From: an uncultured Bacilli bacterium
GTDB lineage: Bacteria; Bacillota_I; Bacilli_A; RF39; UBA660
Assembly (NCBI GenBank): GCA_944372315.1
Contig: CALVYX010000097.1
Location: 1-56,046, forward strand
Direction of reading: 5' to 3'
Length of the DNA: 56,046 nt
The notes below the pieces were generated by a model. The model did not search any database. It was not told the origin of the DNA and saw nothing but the letters and a program-made list of their open reading frames with translations. The translations under genes were made by a program, and so were the position numbers. This document shows, piece after piece, positions 44,838 to 55,301 of this stretch (position 1 is the first letter of the stretch; each line of letters opens with the position of its first letter).

Positions 44838-47800
44838 ATGAATAAATATAAAAATTTTTTGAATAATTGCAAAATAATAGAGAAATACTATGATTATTTA
44901 ATATCATTAACTAATGATCATAATTTTGTAGGTGCTACCAACGAATGGATCATCGATAATTATTATATTGTTGCAGAAATAAAAGTTAATATTAAAAAGG
45001 TTATAAAGGAAAATAAAAAATTAAAACTGCTTTTAAATAAGGAACCTAATATATATTCTTATTTAAAAGATATTTATTATAATAATGATTTTAATGTAGA
45101 TTATAATACTCTAATAAAAGAACTAAAAAATTATCAAGATGAAGAAGTTAATTATTTAAGTTATGATGTAATTGAATCTATTCCTTTATTTATATCTTTT
45201 ATAATAATTGAACGTTTATCTTTACTGTGTACTAGTAAGAAAAATAGTCAATTAGAAAAGCAAAAAATTAGAAATTTAGTTAAAGACTTTAAAGACAAAT
45301 TAAATAATGATGAGGAAATAAATTTAAGTGATTATATAACAATAGATAAGGAAATAGCTAATCACCCTGAAATCATTGAACAATTGAATGATAGTTTACA
45401 AGAATTAGGAGAAGCATCCAATGATTTGTTTATTCAATTGGATAAAATGTTGGAAGATAATGCTTTAGAATTAAAAGCCATTATAAATAAAGAACATATA
45501 GACAGTATTAATAATAATATTTTAGTATCCAATATTTTTAATAGCTTAAGAATGGTATTAAAAATAAAAAATTTTGATTTAATTGATAAAATTAGTAAAA
45601 CTGAACATGTTTTAAAGCAAGATAGTTGTTATAAAACAATGACATCGGAAACCAAAGGTTTATATCGTAGCGTGATTGTTAAGAAAGCTAAAAATATTAG
45701 TGAATATGATTATGCTTGTAAATTATTAGAAAAAAGTAGTAAAGCTGGAGAACATATAGGTTTTTATCTTTTTAAAAAACCTAATTATACTTTAAGAAGT
45801 AAATTATATGTTACAACTATTGTGATTTTTACTTTAATTATTAGTACATTATTGTCGTTTATAGCATTAGACTATTGGTGGTTGGCCTTTATACTTTTAT
45901 TAGTTCCAATTAGTGAATTAGTAATACAATTATTAAATAAAATACTACTTAGATTTTATCCATGTCAACCATTACCTAAAATAGATTTCTCTAAAGGTAT
46001 TGATGCAAGAAATGCAACTATGGTTGTAATTCCTACTATTGTTAAAGATAAAAAGAAAATAGATAAGATGTTTGAACTTTTAGAGAAGTATTATTTAGCT
46101 AATAAATCTAACAATTTGTATTTTTCTTTATTAGGTGATTGCTGCGAATCTAATGAGCAGGAAATGGATTTTGATAGAGAGATAGCTAAATATGGTATAG
46201 AAGTTTCTAATCGATTAAATGAGAAATATCGCGCTAAAATTTTCTCTTTTGTTTATCGTAGACGTATTTTTAATCCTGGTGAAGGCAAATATTTAGGTTA
46301 TGAGAGAAAAAGAGGAGCATTAATTCATTTTAATAGATTACTTTTAAATACAATGCCTTTAACCGATAAAGAAAAGTATGTTTATGTAGAAAATGTTACA
46401 CAAATAAAAAGTAATATTAAATATGTTATTACAATTGATACTGATACTGAATTGGTTTTAAATACTGCATTATCCTTAGTTGGGGTAATGGCACATCCAT
46501 TAAATAAACCTGTTTTAAATCATAATAGAACAAAGGTTATTTCTGGATACGGTATTGTTCAACCAAGAGTTAATGTTGATATTGAGTCTACTAATAAATC
46601 TATTTATTCCCAATTGATGGCTGGTATTGGTGGCTTTGATGTTTATTCCACGATAGTGCCTAATTTTTATCAAGATGTATTTAATGAAGGTAGTTTTGTA
46701 GGAAAAGGAATATATGATTTAAAAGTATTTGACGAAGTAGTATCTAATGCTTTTCCTGAGAATTTAATTCTTAGTCATGATTTGCTAGAGGGGAACTATT
46801 TAAGATGTGGATTTGCTTCTGATATTGAGTTAATTGATGATTTTCCTTCTGAATTTTTAGTAGAATCTTCTCGCCAACATCGTTGGAGTAGAGGAGATGT
46901 TCAAATTTCTGGATGGTTACATAAAAAAGTTAGAAATAAAAGTGGAATTCTTGTAAAAAATCCATTAAATCTAATTGAGCGTTTTAAAATATTTGATAAT
47001 ATAAGAAGAATATGGTTAAATCCATGTCTGTTGCTTTTAATGATATTATCATTTGTTTGTGGTAATCCACTTTGTACTTTTATTATTATTTTAGCAATAA
47101 TTTTTTTGCCTATGGTCTTTTATATTAAGGAATTGTTACATAGGCAAAATAAAAAAATGTTTACTTTTAAATACTACAACAACTTAATGTTTGGATTTCT
47201 TAGCATTTTGTATCGTATTTTTATCACTTTTATAACAATACCTTATTATAGTTATGTATATCTAGATGCTTTTTTTAAAGCATTATATCGCATGAATATA
47301 AGTCATAAAAACTTACTTAATTGGGTAACAGCAGAGGAAGCAGCTAAAAATATAAAAAAGGATCTTACTAATTATATTAATCAATTTAAAATTAACTATA
47401 TTATTTCTATATTAATTTTATTATTGGCTGCTATTTTTGATAGAGAATTTTTAATAATAGCAATTTTAATTACCGTTGGCTTTGCTCTTGCTCCGTTGAT
47501 ATTATGGTCATTTAGTAGACGAAAAGATATAGTATTAGATGGATTGAATAGTAATCAAGATGATAAGTTAAGGGATATTGCTTATCGTACATGGCTTTAT
47601 TTTGATACTTTGTTGACTGAAGATAATAATTATTTGATACCAGACAATATTCAATTAAATCGTGAGAATAAAGTATATGGTAAAACTTCACCAACAGATA
47701 TTGGAATGTCAATTACTTCTGTAATTTCTGCTAATGAATTAGGTTTTATTAACGAGTCTAAAGCATTAATCCTATTAGGAAATATAATTACGAGTATTGA

Positions 47801-50800
47801 AAAATTAGAAAAGTGGAATGGACATTTATATAATTGGTACGATACTCAAAAAATGGAAAAAGTAGTTCCATATGTAATTTCATCAGTAGATAGTGGTAAT
47901 TTAGCAGCCTCATTAGTTGTGGCTAAAGAATATTGTCGAAAAAAGAATCATAATAAATTGTATGAACGTATTAGTAAATTATTTGATAGCATGGACTTTT
48001 CCAAATTCTATACTGATCAAGATGTATTTAGCATAGCTTATAATACAGTTGATGAAGAATTATCAACTTATAACTATAATAAATTTGCCAGTGAAAGTAG
48101 AATTTTAAGTTTTGTTGCTATAATGAAAGGTGATGTTCCAAGTAAACATTGGTTATGTTTAGATAAGACTTTAACGAAATATAAAAAACATAAAGGAGTT
48201 GTTTCTTGGTCAGGTACTTCATTTGAATATTTTATGCCTTTAATATTTATGAGAACCTATCCTAATACATTATTAGATGAAAGTTATTTTTTTGCTAGGT
48301 TTTGCCAAAAAAGTTATGTTAATGAAATAGATAGTAAAATGCCTTGGGGTATTTCAGAGTCTGCCTATGATGAATTAGACGATGGATTAAATTATAAATA
48401 CAAAGCTTTTGCTACTCCGTATTTAAGAGTAATTGATGAAAAAGATGATCGATTGGTTTTGTCACCATATGCTTCTATTTTAGCTATTACTAACGATCCT
48501 GTAGATGTATATTACAATTTAAAAAAATTTAAACGATTAAAAATGTATGGTGATTTTGGATTTTATGAGTCATATGATTACACTACTAGTAATGTTGTAT
48601 TAGCTTATTATGCTCATCATCAAGGCATGATTTTAGCAGCTTTAACTAATTATTTAAAAGATAATATTATTCAAGATTATTTTCATGCTGATTTAAGAAC
48701 TCAAGCTTTTGAAATTTTGTTAAAAGAAAAAGTTCAATTAAATCCAGTAATAGATATGAAAGTAGTGGGATACAAAAAGTATGACTATGAAAGAGAAAAA
48801 GTAGAAAATGATATAAGAGAATATAATTATATTTCTGATATTCCACAGTTATCAGTTTTATCTAATTCAAAATATACTGTTTTAATAAATGATCGTGGTA
48901 ATGGATTTAGTAGGTATCATACTACTCAATTAAATAGATATCGTAAAATTACAGAACAAGATTATGGAACATATTTATATATTAAAGATCTAGATAGTAA
49001 AAGACTATGGTCTAATACTTTTGCCCCAACTAATGTAGTACCAGATAAATATAATGTTGTTTTTGCTAATGATAGAATTAAATTTTCAAGGACCGATCAT
49101 AATATAACTACGCAAACAGAAATAATTGTTACTAAAGAACATGATTCTGAAATAAGAAAATATACTTTTAAAAACAACTCTAGTACTACAAAAAGATTAG
49201 AATTAACTACTTATACTGAAGTAATTTTAGAGGAAAATATTGATGATATCATCCATAGAACTTTTAAAAACTTATTTGTAAGTAGTAAATTTGACGAAGA
49301 AAACAAAGCATTAATTATGAGACGTCGTAATAATAGTAAAAAGTTAAGTCATTATATGGTTGGACGTTTAATGGTTGATAAGAAAAAATATAATATTTCT
49401 TATGAAACTGAAAGAGATAAATTTATTGGGCGTGGATTTAATGTATATAATGCACAAGCACTTAACAATGCGCTTAGTAATGAAGCAGGTACTAACATTG
49501 ATCCTGTTTTAAGCCTTAGAACGAGAATAGAAATTTTACCAAAAGAAGAAGTTACAGTTTATTATATTGAAGGATTTAGTAGATCAATGGAAGGAATAAA
49601 TGATATTTTAAATTCTTATTCTTCCTCTTCTTCTATTGAGAAAGCTTTTGATTATGCAACTTTAGCTAGTAATATGAATACTAAGCTACTTGGAATAGAC
49701 GGACGTAATATTCGTACTTATAACATAATGCTAAATTATCTATATCAAACTAGTAGACATTTTGTAAATGATGATAGAAAAGATTTATTAGCAAAAAATG
49801 CTTTAAACCAATCTGGATTATGGAAATTTGGTATAAGTGGGGATAGACCGATTATATTAGTAGATATTCATAGTGGAGATGCATATAGATTAGCGAAAGA
49901 TTTAATGTATGCATATGAGTATTTTAAGAGTAAGGGAATTCATATTGATTTAGTTATCATCAATAGTGAAGAAGCAGAATATAAACAGATCATAAAAAGA
50001 GAAGTTGAACAAGAAATATTCCGTATGAATAAATTGTTTGATTTTTCTAATATTCCAGGTAATATATATTTGCTAGAATCTAGCGATTTAACTGACAATG
50101 AAATAATTTTATTAAATATGGTTGCGCGTCTTGCTTTCCATTCTAATACTGATACTTCATTGGAAGATGCTGTTAATGATATGCATTTAAATAATAAAAT
50201 TGTTGATTTCAAGAAAAGAGTATATGAACCTAAAATAAATTTAGATATAGATACAACTAAAATAAAGAATTTTAATGGTTACGGAGGATTTGTTAATAGT
50301 GGTAGAGAATATATCATAACTAATCCGGATACACCTACACCATGGTCTAATGTTATTGCAAACAAAACATTTGGTTCAATTGTTACTAATAATGAATGTG
50401 GATTTACTTATTCATATAATAGTCAAATGTTTAAATTAACTTCATGGAGTAATGATATAGTTGTCAATGATAAATCGGAAGGCATTACTATTAATGGAAA
50501 AGAAGTACAAACAGGTATATGCAGACATGGATTTGGTTATTCGATTTTTAATCATAGTGGTGAAGATTATGATCTTGAAACGATACAATTCGTATCCAAA
50601 GAAGATAAAATAAAATTTTATAAGAATAAATTAACTAATGTAACCGATCAAAAGAAAAAATATAAAATCAGTTTTTGGATTAATCCAACTTTAGGACCAA
50701 ACGAAGAAAAATCAAGTCGTTATTTATTATCTGAATACTTTAAAGACTTAAATTCTATTGTTATTAGAAATGTATATAACATTGATTTTTCTGGTGTTTC

Positions 50801-52523
50801 TGTATTTTTAAGTTCCACTCTACCTCTTTCAAGTGTGTCAATTGATCGTATTATTTACAAATCAATTACAGTAGAAATAGAATTAGAACCTATGGAAACT
50901 AAGGAATTTAGCTTTATGTTAGGTACAGCTATAGGAAAAGAGGAATTAAATAAGATAATCTTTTCTTATAATCAAGACAAAGTAATTAATAAGGAATATC
51001 AAGATGTGGTTAAATACTGGGATAATATGTTAAATACTATTAAAATAAAAACTCCTGATACTAGTTTTAACTATATGATGAATGGATGGTATTTGTATCA
51101 GACTATAGCATCACGACTTTTTGCAAGAGCAGGATTTTATCAGGTTGGAGGTGCTTATGGATTTAGAGATCAATTACAAGATTCCATGAATATTTGTGAA
51201 GTTAATCCAGCTATGACAAAACAGCAAATTTTAAAAAATGCAATGCATCAATTTAGAGAAGGAGCTGTTCTTCATTGGTGGCACGAAGATAATAGGCTTG
51301 GTCTTAGAAGCAGATATATGGATGATTTCTTATGGCTTGTATATGCTACTATCCAATATATTAAAGTAACAGGAGATATTAAAATATTAGAAGAAGAAGT
51401 ATGCTTTGTAGAAGGACCAGAATTGTTGCCGACCGAAGAAGAAAAGGGTATTGTATATAATTATAGTAGTGATAAAGAAACCTTGTTAGAACATTTACTA
51501 TTATCAATTAATCGTACTATGAACAATATTGGTTCTAATGGATTACCACTAATGGGTGGCGGTGATTGGAACGACGGTATGAATAAAGTAGGAATTGAAG
51601 GTAAAGGAACTAGTGTATGGCTTGGATTCTTTGCTTATATGGTAATTAGTGGTTTTGTTGATACATGTGAAAAGCATAAAATTGATCTTGATACTAAAAA
51701 ATATGTTAAATTTTTAGAAAAGTTAAAAAATACGTTGAACTCTGTTGCTTGGGAAGATAATTATTATGTAAGGGCATTCTTTGATAATGGAGATAAATTA
51801 GGTTCTAGTATGAATGATGAATGCAAAATCGATTTAATATCACAAAGTTTCTCTATTTTATCTGAAGTTATTCCTTTCGAAAAAATCGGTACTGTTATTA
51901 AATCAGTAGAAGATAATTTAGTTGATAAGAATTTAAAAATCATTAAGTTATTAACTCCACCATTTAAGCAGGCCGAAAATATTCCGGGATATATTATGGA
52001 TTATCCTAAAGGGATAAGAGAAAATGGTGGACAATATACGCATTCTGTTGCATGGTATATTATGGCTTTAATTAAAGTAGGATATATTGATAGAGCATAT
52101 CAATACTATGAAATGATTAATCCGGTCAATCGTACTTTAACTAATGAAGATGTGAAAAAATATAGAATAGAACCTTATGTTATAGCTGCAGATATATATA
52201 GTAACTATAAATATCCTGCTCGTGGAGGATGGAGCTGGTATACAGGAAGTGCTGGATGGTTTTATAATGTAGGACTTACTAATATTATTGGATTTATAAA
52301 AGAAGGTAATACTTTAAGAATAGAACCTAATGTTCCAACTAGTTGGAAAAATTATGAATTAGAATATAAATATATGGATACTCTTTATAAAATTAAAGTT
52401 AATTTAAAAGAAGAGAAAAATAGCATTATGATTGACGGAGAAAAAATAAGTTCTAATTCTATTAAATTAAAAAATGATAAAAGAATACATGCAGTAATTG
52501 TTAATATGAAAGGAGAAAGATAA
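44838..52523 (+). CDS. Cyclic beta-1,2-glucan synthase (GT84-GH94)
   Basis: A 2561-residue membrane enzyme that builds a beta-1,2-linked glucan from UDP-glucose and closes or trims it. Residues about 340-380 are two membrane segments. Residues about 390-700 are the glycosyltransferase: WNPGEG-like FNPGEGKYLGYERKRG, TIDTDTEL (Asp534, Asp536), MAHPLNKP, and QHRW (680-683) of processive enzymes. More membrane segments lie at about 730-910, then a glucoamylase-like domain (SGTSFEYFMPLIF and after). From about 1290 on come GH94 parts, with YQVGGAYGFRDQLQDSMN and the catalytic GDWNDG (Asp2246, residues 2242-2247). Brucella Cgs and Rhizobium NdvB share this layout at about 2800 residues. Pgi follows after one base. 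Confidence 0.92.
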   Translation: MNKYKNFLNNCKIIEKYYDYLISLTNDHNFVGATNEWIIDNYYIVAEIKVNIKKVIKENKKLKLLLNKEPNIYSYLKDIYYNNDFNVDYNTLIKELKNYQDEEVNYLSYDVIESIPLFISFIIIERLSLLCTSKKNSQLEKQKIRNLVKDFKDKLNNDEEINLSDYITIDKEIANHPEIIEQLNDSLQELGEASNDLFIQLDKMLEDNALELKAIINKEHIDSINNNILVSNIFNSLRMVLKIKNFDLIDKISKTEHVLKQDSCYKTMTSETKGLYRSVIVKKAKNISEYDYACKLLEKSSKAGEHIGFYLFKKPNYTLRSKLYVTTIVIFTLIISTLLSFIALDYWWLAFILLLVPISELVIQLLNKILLRFYPCQPLPKIDFSKGIDARNATMVVIPTIVKDKKKIDKMFELLEKYYLANKSNNLYFSLLGDCCESNEQEMDFDREIAKYGIEVSNRLNEKYRAKIFSFVYRRRIFNPGEGKYLGYERKRGALIHFNRLLLNTMPLTDKEKYVYVENVTQIKSNIKYVITIDTDTELVLNTALSLVGVMAHPLNKPVLNHNRTKVISGYGIVQPRVNVDIESTNKSIYSQLMAGIGGFDVYSTIVPNFYQDVFNEGSFVGKGIYDLKVFDEVVSNAFPENLILSHDLLEGNYLRCGFASDIELIDDFPSEFLVESSRQHRWSRGDVQISGWLHKKVRNKSGILVKNPLNLIERFKIFDNIRRIWLNPCLLLLMILSFVCGNPLCTFIIILAIIFLPMVFYIKELLHRQNKKMFTFKYYNNLMFGFLSILYRIFITFITIPYYSYVYLDAFFKALYRMNISHKNLLNWVTAEEAAKNIKKDLTNYINQFKINYIISILILLLAAIFDREFLIIAILITVGFALAPLILWSFSRRKDIVLDGLNSNQDDKLRDIAYRTWLYFDTLLTEDNNYLIPDNIQLNRENKVYGKTSPTDIGMSITSVISANELGFINESKALILLGNIITSIEKLEKWNGHLYNWYDTQKMEKVVPYVISSVDSGNLAASLVVAKEYCRKKNHNKLYERISKLFDSMDFSKFYTDQDVFSIAYNTVDEELSTYNYNKFASESRILSFVAIMKGDVPSKHWLCLDKTLTKYKKHKGVVSWSGTSFEYFMPLIFMRTYPNTLLDESYFFARFCQKSYVNEIDSKMPWGISESAYDELDDGLNYKYKAFATPYLRVIDEKDDRLVLSPYASILAITNDPVDVYYNLKKFKRLKMYGDFGFYESYDYTTSNVVLAYYAHHQGMILAALTNYLKDNIIQDYFHADLRTQAFEILLKEKVQLNPVIDMKVVGYKKYDYEREKVENDIREYNYISDIPQLSVLSNSKYTVLINDRGNGFSRYHTTQLNRYRKITEQDYGTYLYIKDLDSKRLWSNTFAPTNVVPDKYNVVFANDRIKFSRTDHNITTQTEIIVTKEHDSEIRKYTFKNNSSTTKRLELTTYTEVILEENIDDIIHRTFKNLFVSSKFDEENKALIMRRRNNSKKLSHYMVGRLMVDKKKYNISYETERDKFIGRGFNVYNAQALNNALSNEAGTNIDPVLSLRTRIEILPKEEVTVYYIEGFSRSMEGINDILNSYSSSSSIEKAFDYATLASNMNTKLLGIDGRNIRTYNIMLNYLYQTSRHFVNDDRKDLLAKNALNQSGLWKFGISGDRPIILVDIHSGDAYRLAKDLMYAYEYFKSKGIHIDLVIINSEEAEYKQIIKREVEQEIFRMNKLFDFSNIPGNIYLLESSDLTDNEIILLNMVARLAFHSNTDTSLEDAVNDMHLNNKIVDFKKRVYEPKINLDIDTTKIKNFNGYGGFVNSGREYIITNPDTPTPWSNVIANKTFGSIVTNNECGFTYSYNSQMFKLTSWSNDIVVNDKSEGITINGKEVQTGICRHGFGYSIFNHSGEDYDLETIQFVSKEDKIKFYKNKLTNVTDQKKKYKISFWINPTLGPNEEKSSRYLLSEYFKDLNSIVIRNVYNIDFSGVSVFLSSTLPLSSVSIDRIIYKSITVEIELEPMETKEFSFMLGTAIGKEELNKIIFSYNQDKVINKEYQDVVKYWDNMLNTIKIKTPDTSFNYMMNGWYLYQTIASRLFARAGFYQVGGAYGFRDQLQDSMNICEVNPAMTKQQILKNAMHQFREGAVLHWWHEDNRLGLRSRYMDDFLWLVYATIQYIKVTGDIKILEEEVCFVEGPELLPTEEEKGIVYNYSSDKETLLEHLLLSINRTMNNIGSNGLPLMGGGDWNDGMNKVGIEGKGTSVWLGFFAYMVISGFVDTCEKHKIDLDTKKYVKFLEKLKNTLNSVAWEDNYYVRAFFDNGDKLGSSMNDECKIDLISQSFSILSEVIPFEKIGTVIKSVEDNLVDKNLKIIKLLTPPFKQAENIPGYIMDYPKGIRENGGQYTHSVAWYIMALIKVGYIDRAYQYYEMINPVNRTLTNEDVKKYRIEPYVIAADIYSNYKYPARGGWSWYTGSAGWFYNVGLTNIIGFIKEGNTLRIEPNVPTSWKNYELEYKYMDTLYKIKVNLKEEKNSIMIDGEKISSNSIKLKNDKRIHAVIVNMKGER

Positions 52524-52524
52524 T

Positions 52525-53745
52525 ATGATAAAATGCGATTTTTCTAAATACACTTCAAAATTTATTTCAAATATTGATAAAAGTAAATTCAATAAAAATG
52601 AAAAAAAAGCATCTAAAGAACTTTTATCTGGAAGCCTAACATATTGGAATGATATAAATAGTTTTGTATCAAAGGATGAGTTAAATACTATTCTGAAAAC
52701 CGCTAATTATGTAAGAGAAAATTGCGATGTATTTATTGTTATAGGAATAGGTGGTTCTTATATGGGAAGTAAAGCTATTATGGAAGCGTTACTTCCTACT
52801 TTTAATAAAGCTAAGCCAGAAATAATTTTTTTAGGAACTGATTTATCCTCTGGTTACTATAAAGAAGTAATAGATTATATTAAAGATAAAGATGTTATTG
52901 TTAATGTGATATCAAAATCAGGAAATACTCTAGAACCTAATATAGCTTTTGAAATAATTTCTTATATAATGAAGGGAAAATATAAAAAAGAGGAATTGCA
53001 GGATCGTATTATAATAACAACTGACCAAAAAGAAGGTTCATTAAGAAAATTGGCTAACGAAGAAGGATATTTTACATTTAATGTTCCTAGAAATATTGGA
53101 GGAAGATTTTCTGTTTTTACTCCAGTTGGATTATTTCCTTTAGCAGTAGCAGGAATTGATATTTTAACGCTGTTAGAAGGCTTCATGTCAGCGGATGAAT
53201 ATATTCCACTAGCTATTGATTATGCCGTTACTAGAGAGGCTTTGTATAAGAAAAATAAGTATGTAGAGTCTTTTACTGTATATAATAGTAAACTATATTA
53301 TTTTACAGAATGGTTGAAACAATTATTTGCAGAAACACAAGGAAAAGAAGGAAAAGGAATATTACCAATTTCTAATGTTAATACAAGAGATCTACATTCT
53401 ATGGGACAATTTTTACAAGAGGGACATGATATTATATTTGAAACAGTAATAGGTATAGAGAACTCTGACATTATCAAAATAGCCAAATATGATAAGACCT
53501 TAAATGAAATTAACAGAATTGCACAAGAGAAAGTATGTCTTGCTCATTATCGTGATAAAACCCCTAGTTTAATTATTGATATTGAATCTTTAGATGAATA
53601 TAATATAGGTCAATTAGTAAGATTTTTTATCACTGCAGCCATAATAGGAGCGTTATTAATAGATGTTAATCCATTTGATCAACCTGGTGTAGAAAAATAT
53701 AAGCAATTAGTAAATGAAGCATTAAATAATACATATATATTTTAA
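52525..53745 (+). CDS. pgi: Glucose-6-phosphate isomerase (compact)
   Basis: Interconverts glucose-6-phosphate and fructose-6-phosphate in the cytosol. The 406 residues include VIGIGGSYMGSKAIMEALLP, the phosphate-binding SKSGNTLEPNIAF, GGRFSVFTPVGLFPLAVAGID (signature), QFLQEGHDIIFETVI (catalytic Glu/His region) and the active Lys region DQPGVEKYK near the end. It is about 40 residues shorter than the Bacillus enzyme (450). The shortening seems spread over the first third, and all signatures remain. One base separates it from the glucan synthase, so both are made together; Pgi may feed the UDP-glucose pool, but this link is inferred. Confidence 0.93.
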   Translation: MIKCDFSKYTSKFISNIDKSKFNKNEKKASKELLSGSLTYWNDINSFVSKDELNTILKTANYVRENCDVFIVIGIGGSYMGSKAIMEALLPTFNKAKPEIIFLGTDLSSGYYKEVIDYIKDKDVIVNVISKSGNTLEPNIAFEIISYIMKGKYKKEELQDRIIITTDQKEGSLRKLANEEGYFTFNVPRNIGGRFSVFTPVGLFPLAVAGIDILTLLEGFMSADEYIPLAIDYAVTREALYKKNKYVESFTVYNSKLYYFTEWLKQLFAETQGKEGKGILPISNVNTRDLHSMGQFLQEGHDIIFETVIGIENSDIIKIAKYDKTLNEINRIAQEKVCLAHYRDKTPSLIIDIESLDEYNIGQLVRFFITAAIIGALLIDVNPFDQPGVEKYKQLVNEALNNTYIF

Positions 53746-53771
53746 AAAGATAGATTTTCTGTCTTTTTTTT
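53743..53771 (+). terminator. Terminator after pgi
   Basis: AAAAAGATAGA pairs with TCTGTCTTTTT (one G-U pair) around a TTT loop, ending in a T-run. Confidence 0.88.
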
Positions 53772-53779
53772 GTTATAAA

Positions 53780-53788
53780 TGCTATAAT
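53780..53788 (+). promoter_or_regulatory. Extended -10 promoter for the SPFH gene
   Basis: TGC directly before TATAAT (53783-53788). No -35 of note. AGGAGG follows, 20 bp before the ATG. Confidence 0.55.
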
Positions 53789-53807
53789 TATATTAGGAGG
53801 TATTTAT

Positions 53808-54581
53808 ATGTGGTTAGTTATTATAATAATTATAGTATTACTTGTTTTATCATCAGTTAAACAAATTAATGAATATGAACGAGGAATTAAATTTTCTTTT
53901 GGTAAATTCACTGAAGTTATGCAACCTGGATGGAGATTAGTTATTCCTATATTTCAATCGTATAAAAAAGTTGATATACGAACAAAGGCAGTAGATGTAC
54001 CAGAACAAGATGCAATTACTAAGGATAATGTTTCAATAAAAATTAATGCTGTAATTTACTATAAGATTTTTGATGCTTCTAAAGCAATATTAGCTGTTGA
54101 AAACTATTATTATGCAGTAGGTCAATTGGCACAAACAACTATGCGTAATATTGTGGGTGCAGTATCACTAGACGAATTATTAGTTGATAGAGAAAAAATT
54201 TCTAGTGAAATTTGCAAAGTTATTGATGAAGCAACAGATCCATGGGGAGTAAAAGTAGAAAATGTAGAACTTAAAGATGTAGCGTTACCTGAAGAAATGA
54301 AAAGAGTAATAGCAAAAGTTGCCGAAGCAGAGCGTGAAAAAATGGCGGTTATTACGAAAGCAGCAGGTGAAGTAGAAGCTTCTGAAAATTTAGCTAAAGC
54401 AGCTCGTACTATGAGTGAATCAGCCGGAGCTCTTCATTTAAGAACATTAGCTACTATTAATGATATAAGTTCTGATCAATCTAATACAGTAGTTTTTGCA
54501 ATTCCAATTGAAATATTAAGAGCTTTTGAAAATAATCCAGTAGCTGGTAAAGCAATTGTTGATAAAATTACTAAGAAATAG
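53808..54581 (+). CDS. SPFH-domain (stomatin/slipin-like) membrane protein
   Basis: A 257-residue protein with an N-terminal membrane segment (1-17, MWLVIIIIIVLLVLSSV). An SPFH/band-7 domain follows (about 20-175): NEYERGIKFSFGKFTEVMQPGWRLVIPIFQSYKKVDIR, then TKDNVSIKINAVIYYKI and TMRNIVGAVSLDELL. A coiled-coil Ala/Glu-rich tail (about 175-230, VAEAEREKMAVITKAAGEVEASENLAKAA) is typical of stomatins. Such proteins form oligomeric rings in membranes and often work with an NfeD partner; no nfeD gene lies next to it. Role here: membrane organisation, not further defined. It is transcribed alone. Confidence 0.93.
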   Translation: MWLVIIIIIVLLVLSSVKQINEYERGIKFSFGKFTEVMQPGWRLVIPIFQSYKKVDIRTKAVDVPEQDAITKDNVSIKINAVIYYKIFDASKAILAVENYYYAVGQLAQTTMRNIVGAVSLDELLVDREKISSEICKVIDEATDPWGVKVENVELKDVALPEEMKRVIAKVAEAEREKMAVITKAAGEVEASENLAKAARTMSESAGALHLRTLATINDISSDQSNTVVFAIPIEILRAFENNPVAGKAIVDKITKK

Positions 54582-54613
54582 AAAGCAGTCCACAGTAGTG
54601 TGGATTGTTTTTA
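54582..54613 (+). terminator. Terminator after the SPFH gene, sharing the next -35
   Basis: AAAGCAGTCCACA (54582-54594), loop GTAG, TGTGGATTGTTT (54599-54610) with G-U pairs, then T-run. TTGTTT in its right arm is the -35 of the next promoter. Confidence 0.88.
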
Positions 54614-54633
54614 TTTGAAAAATAATGTATAAT
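54605..54633 (+). promoter_or_regulatory. Promoter for the DUF402 gene
   Basis: TTGTTT (54605-54610), exactly 17 bp, TATAAT (54628-54633). Confidence 0.65.
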
Positions 54634-54656
54634 ATGTTTAGAAAGAGGAATTTTGT

Positions 54657-55202
54657 ATGAAAAAAAATAAAATAGGAGAAAGGTACATTATACATAGCTA
54701 TAAACATGATGGTAGTATTCATAGAGCTTGGGATGAAGCTGTGTTATTAGATGAATGCGATGATTATTTGGTTTTTGGAAATGATCGAACTAAAGTAATT
54801 GAATCAGATGGAAGAAGTTGGAAGACAAAAGAACCAGCTATAATGTATTTTTTTAAAAATAATTGGTACAATGTAATTGGTCAATATAAAAAAGATGGTA
54901 TCTATTATTATTGTAATATTGCTTCTCCTTTTGTGATTGATGAGAAAACAATAAAATATATTGATTATGATTTGGACTTGAGAGTATTTCCTGATGGAGC
55001 ATTTAAAGTGCTTGATCGTGGCGAATATAATTATCATAAAAACAAAATGCATTATTCGGATGAGATTGACTTAGTTCTAAAAGAAGAGTTATCTAATTTA
55101 ATAGAATTAGCAAGAAACCATAAAGGCCCTTTTGAAAATAAGAAAATAGAAGAGTATTATAAGGAATATAAACTACATAAAAACAAACATTTTATTAAAT
55201 AA
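54657..55202 (+). CDS. DUF402 nucleoside tri-/diphosphatase (Ntdp/YgaC-like)
   Basis: 181 residues of the DUF402 family; the Staphylococcus aureus homologue hydrolyses nucleoside tri- and diphosphates with divalent metal. Visible family blocks are SYKHDGSIHRAWDEAVLLDE, the central beta strands with FFKNNWYNVIGQYKKDGIYYYCNIASP, and YIDYDLDLRVFPDGAFKVLDRGEY, which carries the Asp and Glu metal ligands. The length agrees with the family (about 180). GAGGAA is the ribosome site. It is a single gene with its own promoter and terminator, next to the rRNA operon. Confidence 0.88.
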   Translation: MKKNKIGERYIIHSYKHDGSIHRAWDEAVLLDECDDYLVFGNDRTKVIESDGRSWKTKEPAIMYFFKNNWYNVIGQYKKDGIYYYCNIASPFVIDEKTIKYIDYDLDLRVFPDGAFKVLDRGEYNYHKNKMHYSDEIDLVLKEELSNLIELARNHKGPFENKKIEEYYKEYKLHKNKHFIK

Positions 55203-55222
55203 TAGGAAACTATTATTTTTTA
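55197..55222 (+). terminator. GAAA tetraloop terminator before the rRNA operon
   Basis: AAATAATAG (55197-55205), loop GAAA, CTATTATTT (55210-55218), T-run. The DUF402 stop is in the left arm. Confidence 0.9.
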
Positions 55223-55301
55223 TTTCATATAATGTTTTATGAGTAAAAACACTAGATTTTTATAGGTTTTGAAAAAAATATAAAAAAAATGAAAATAATT
55301 G

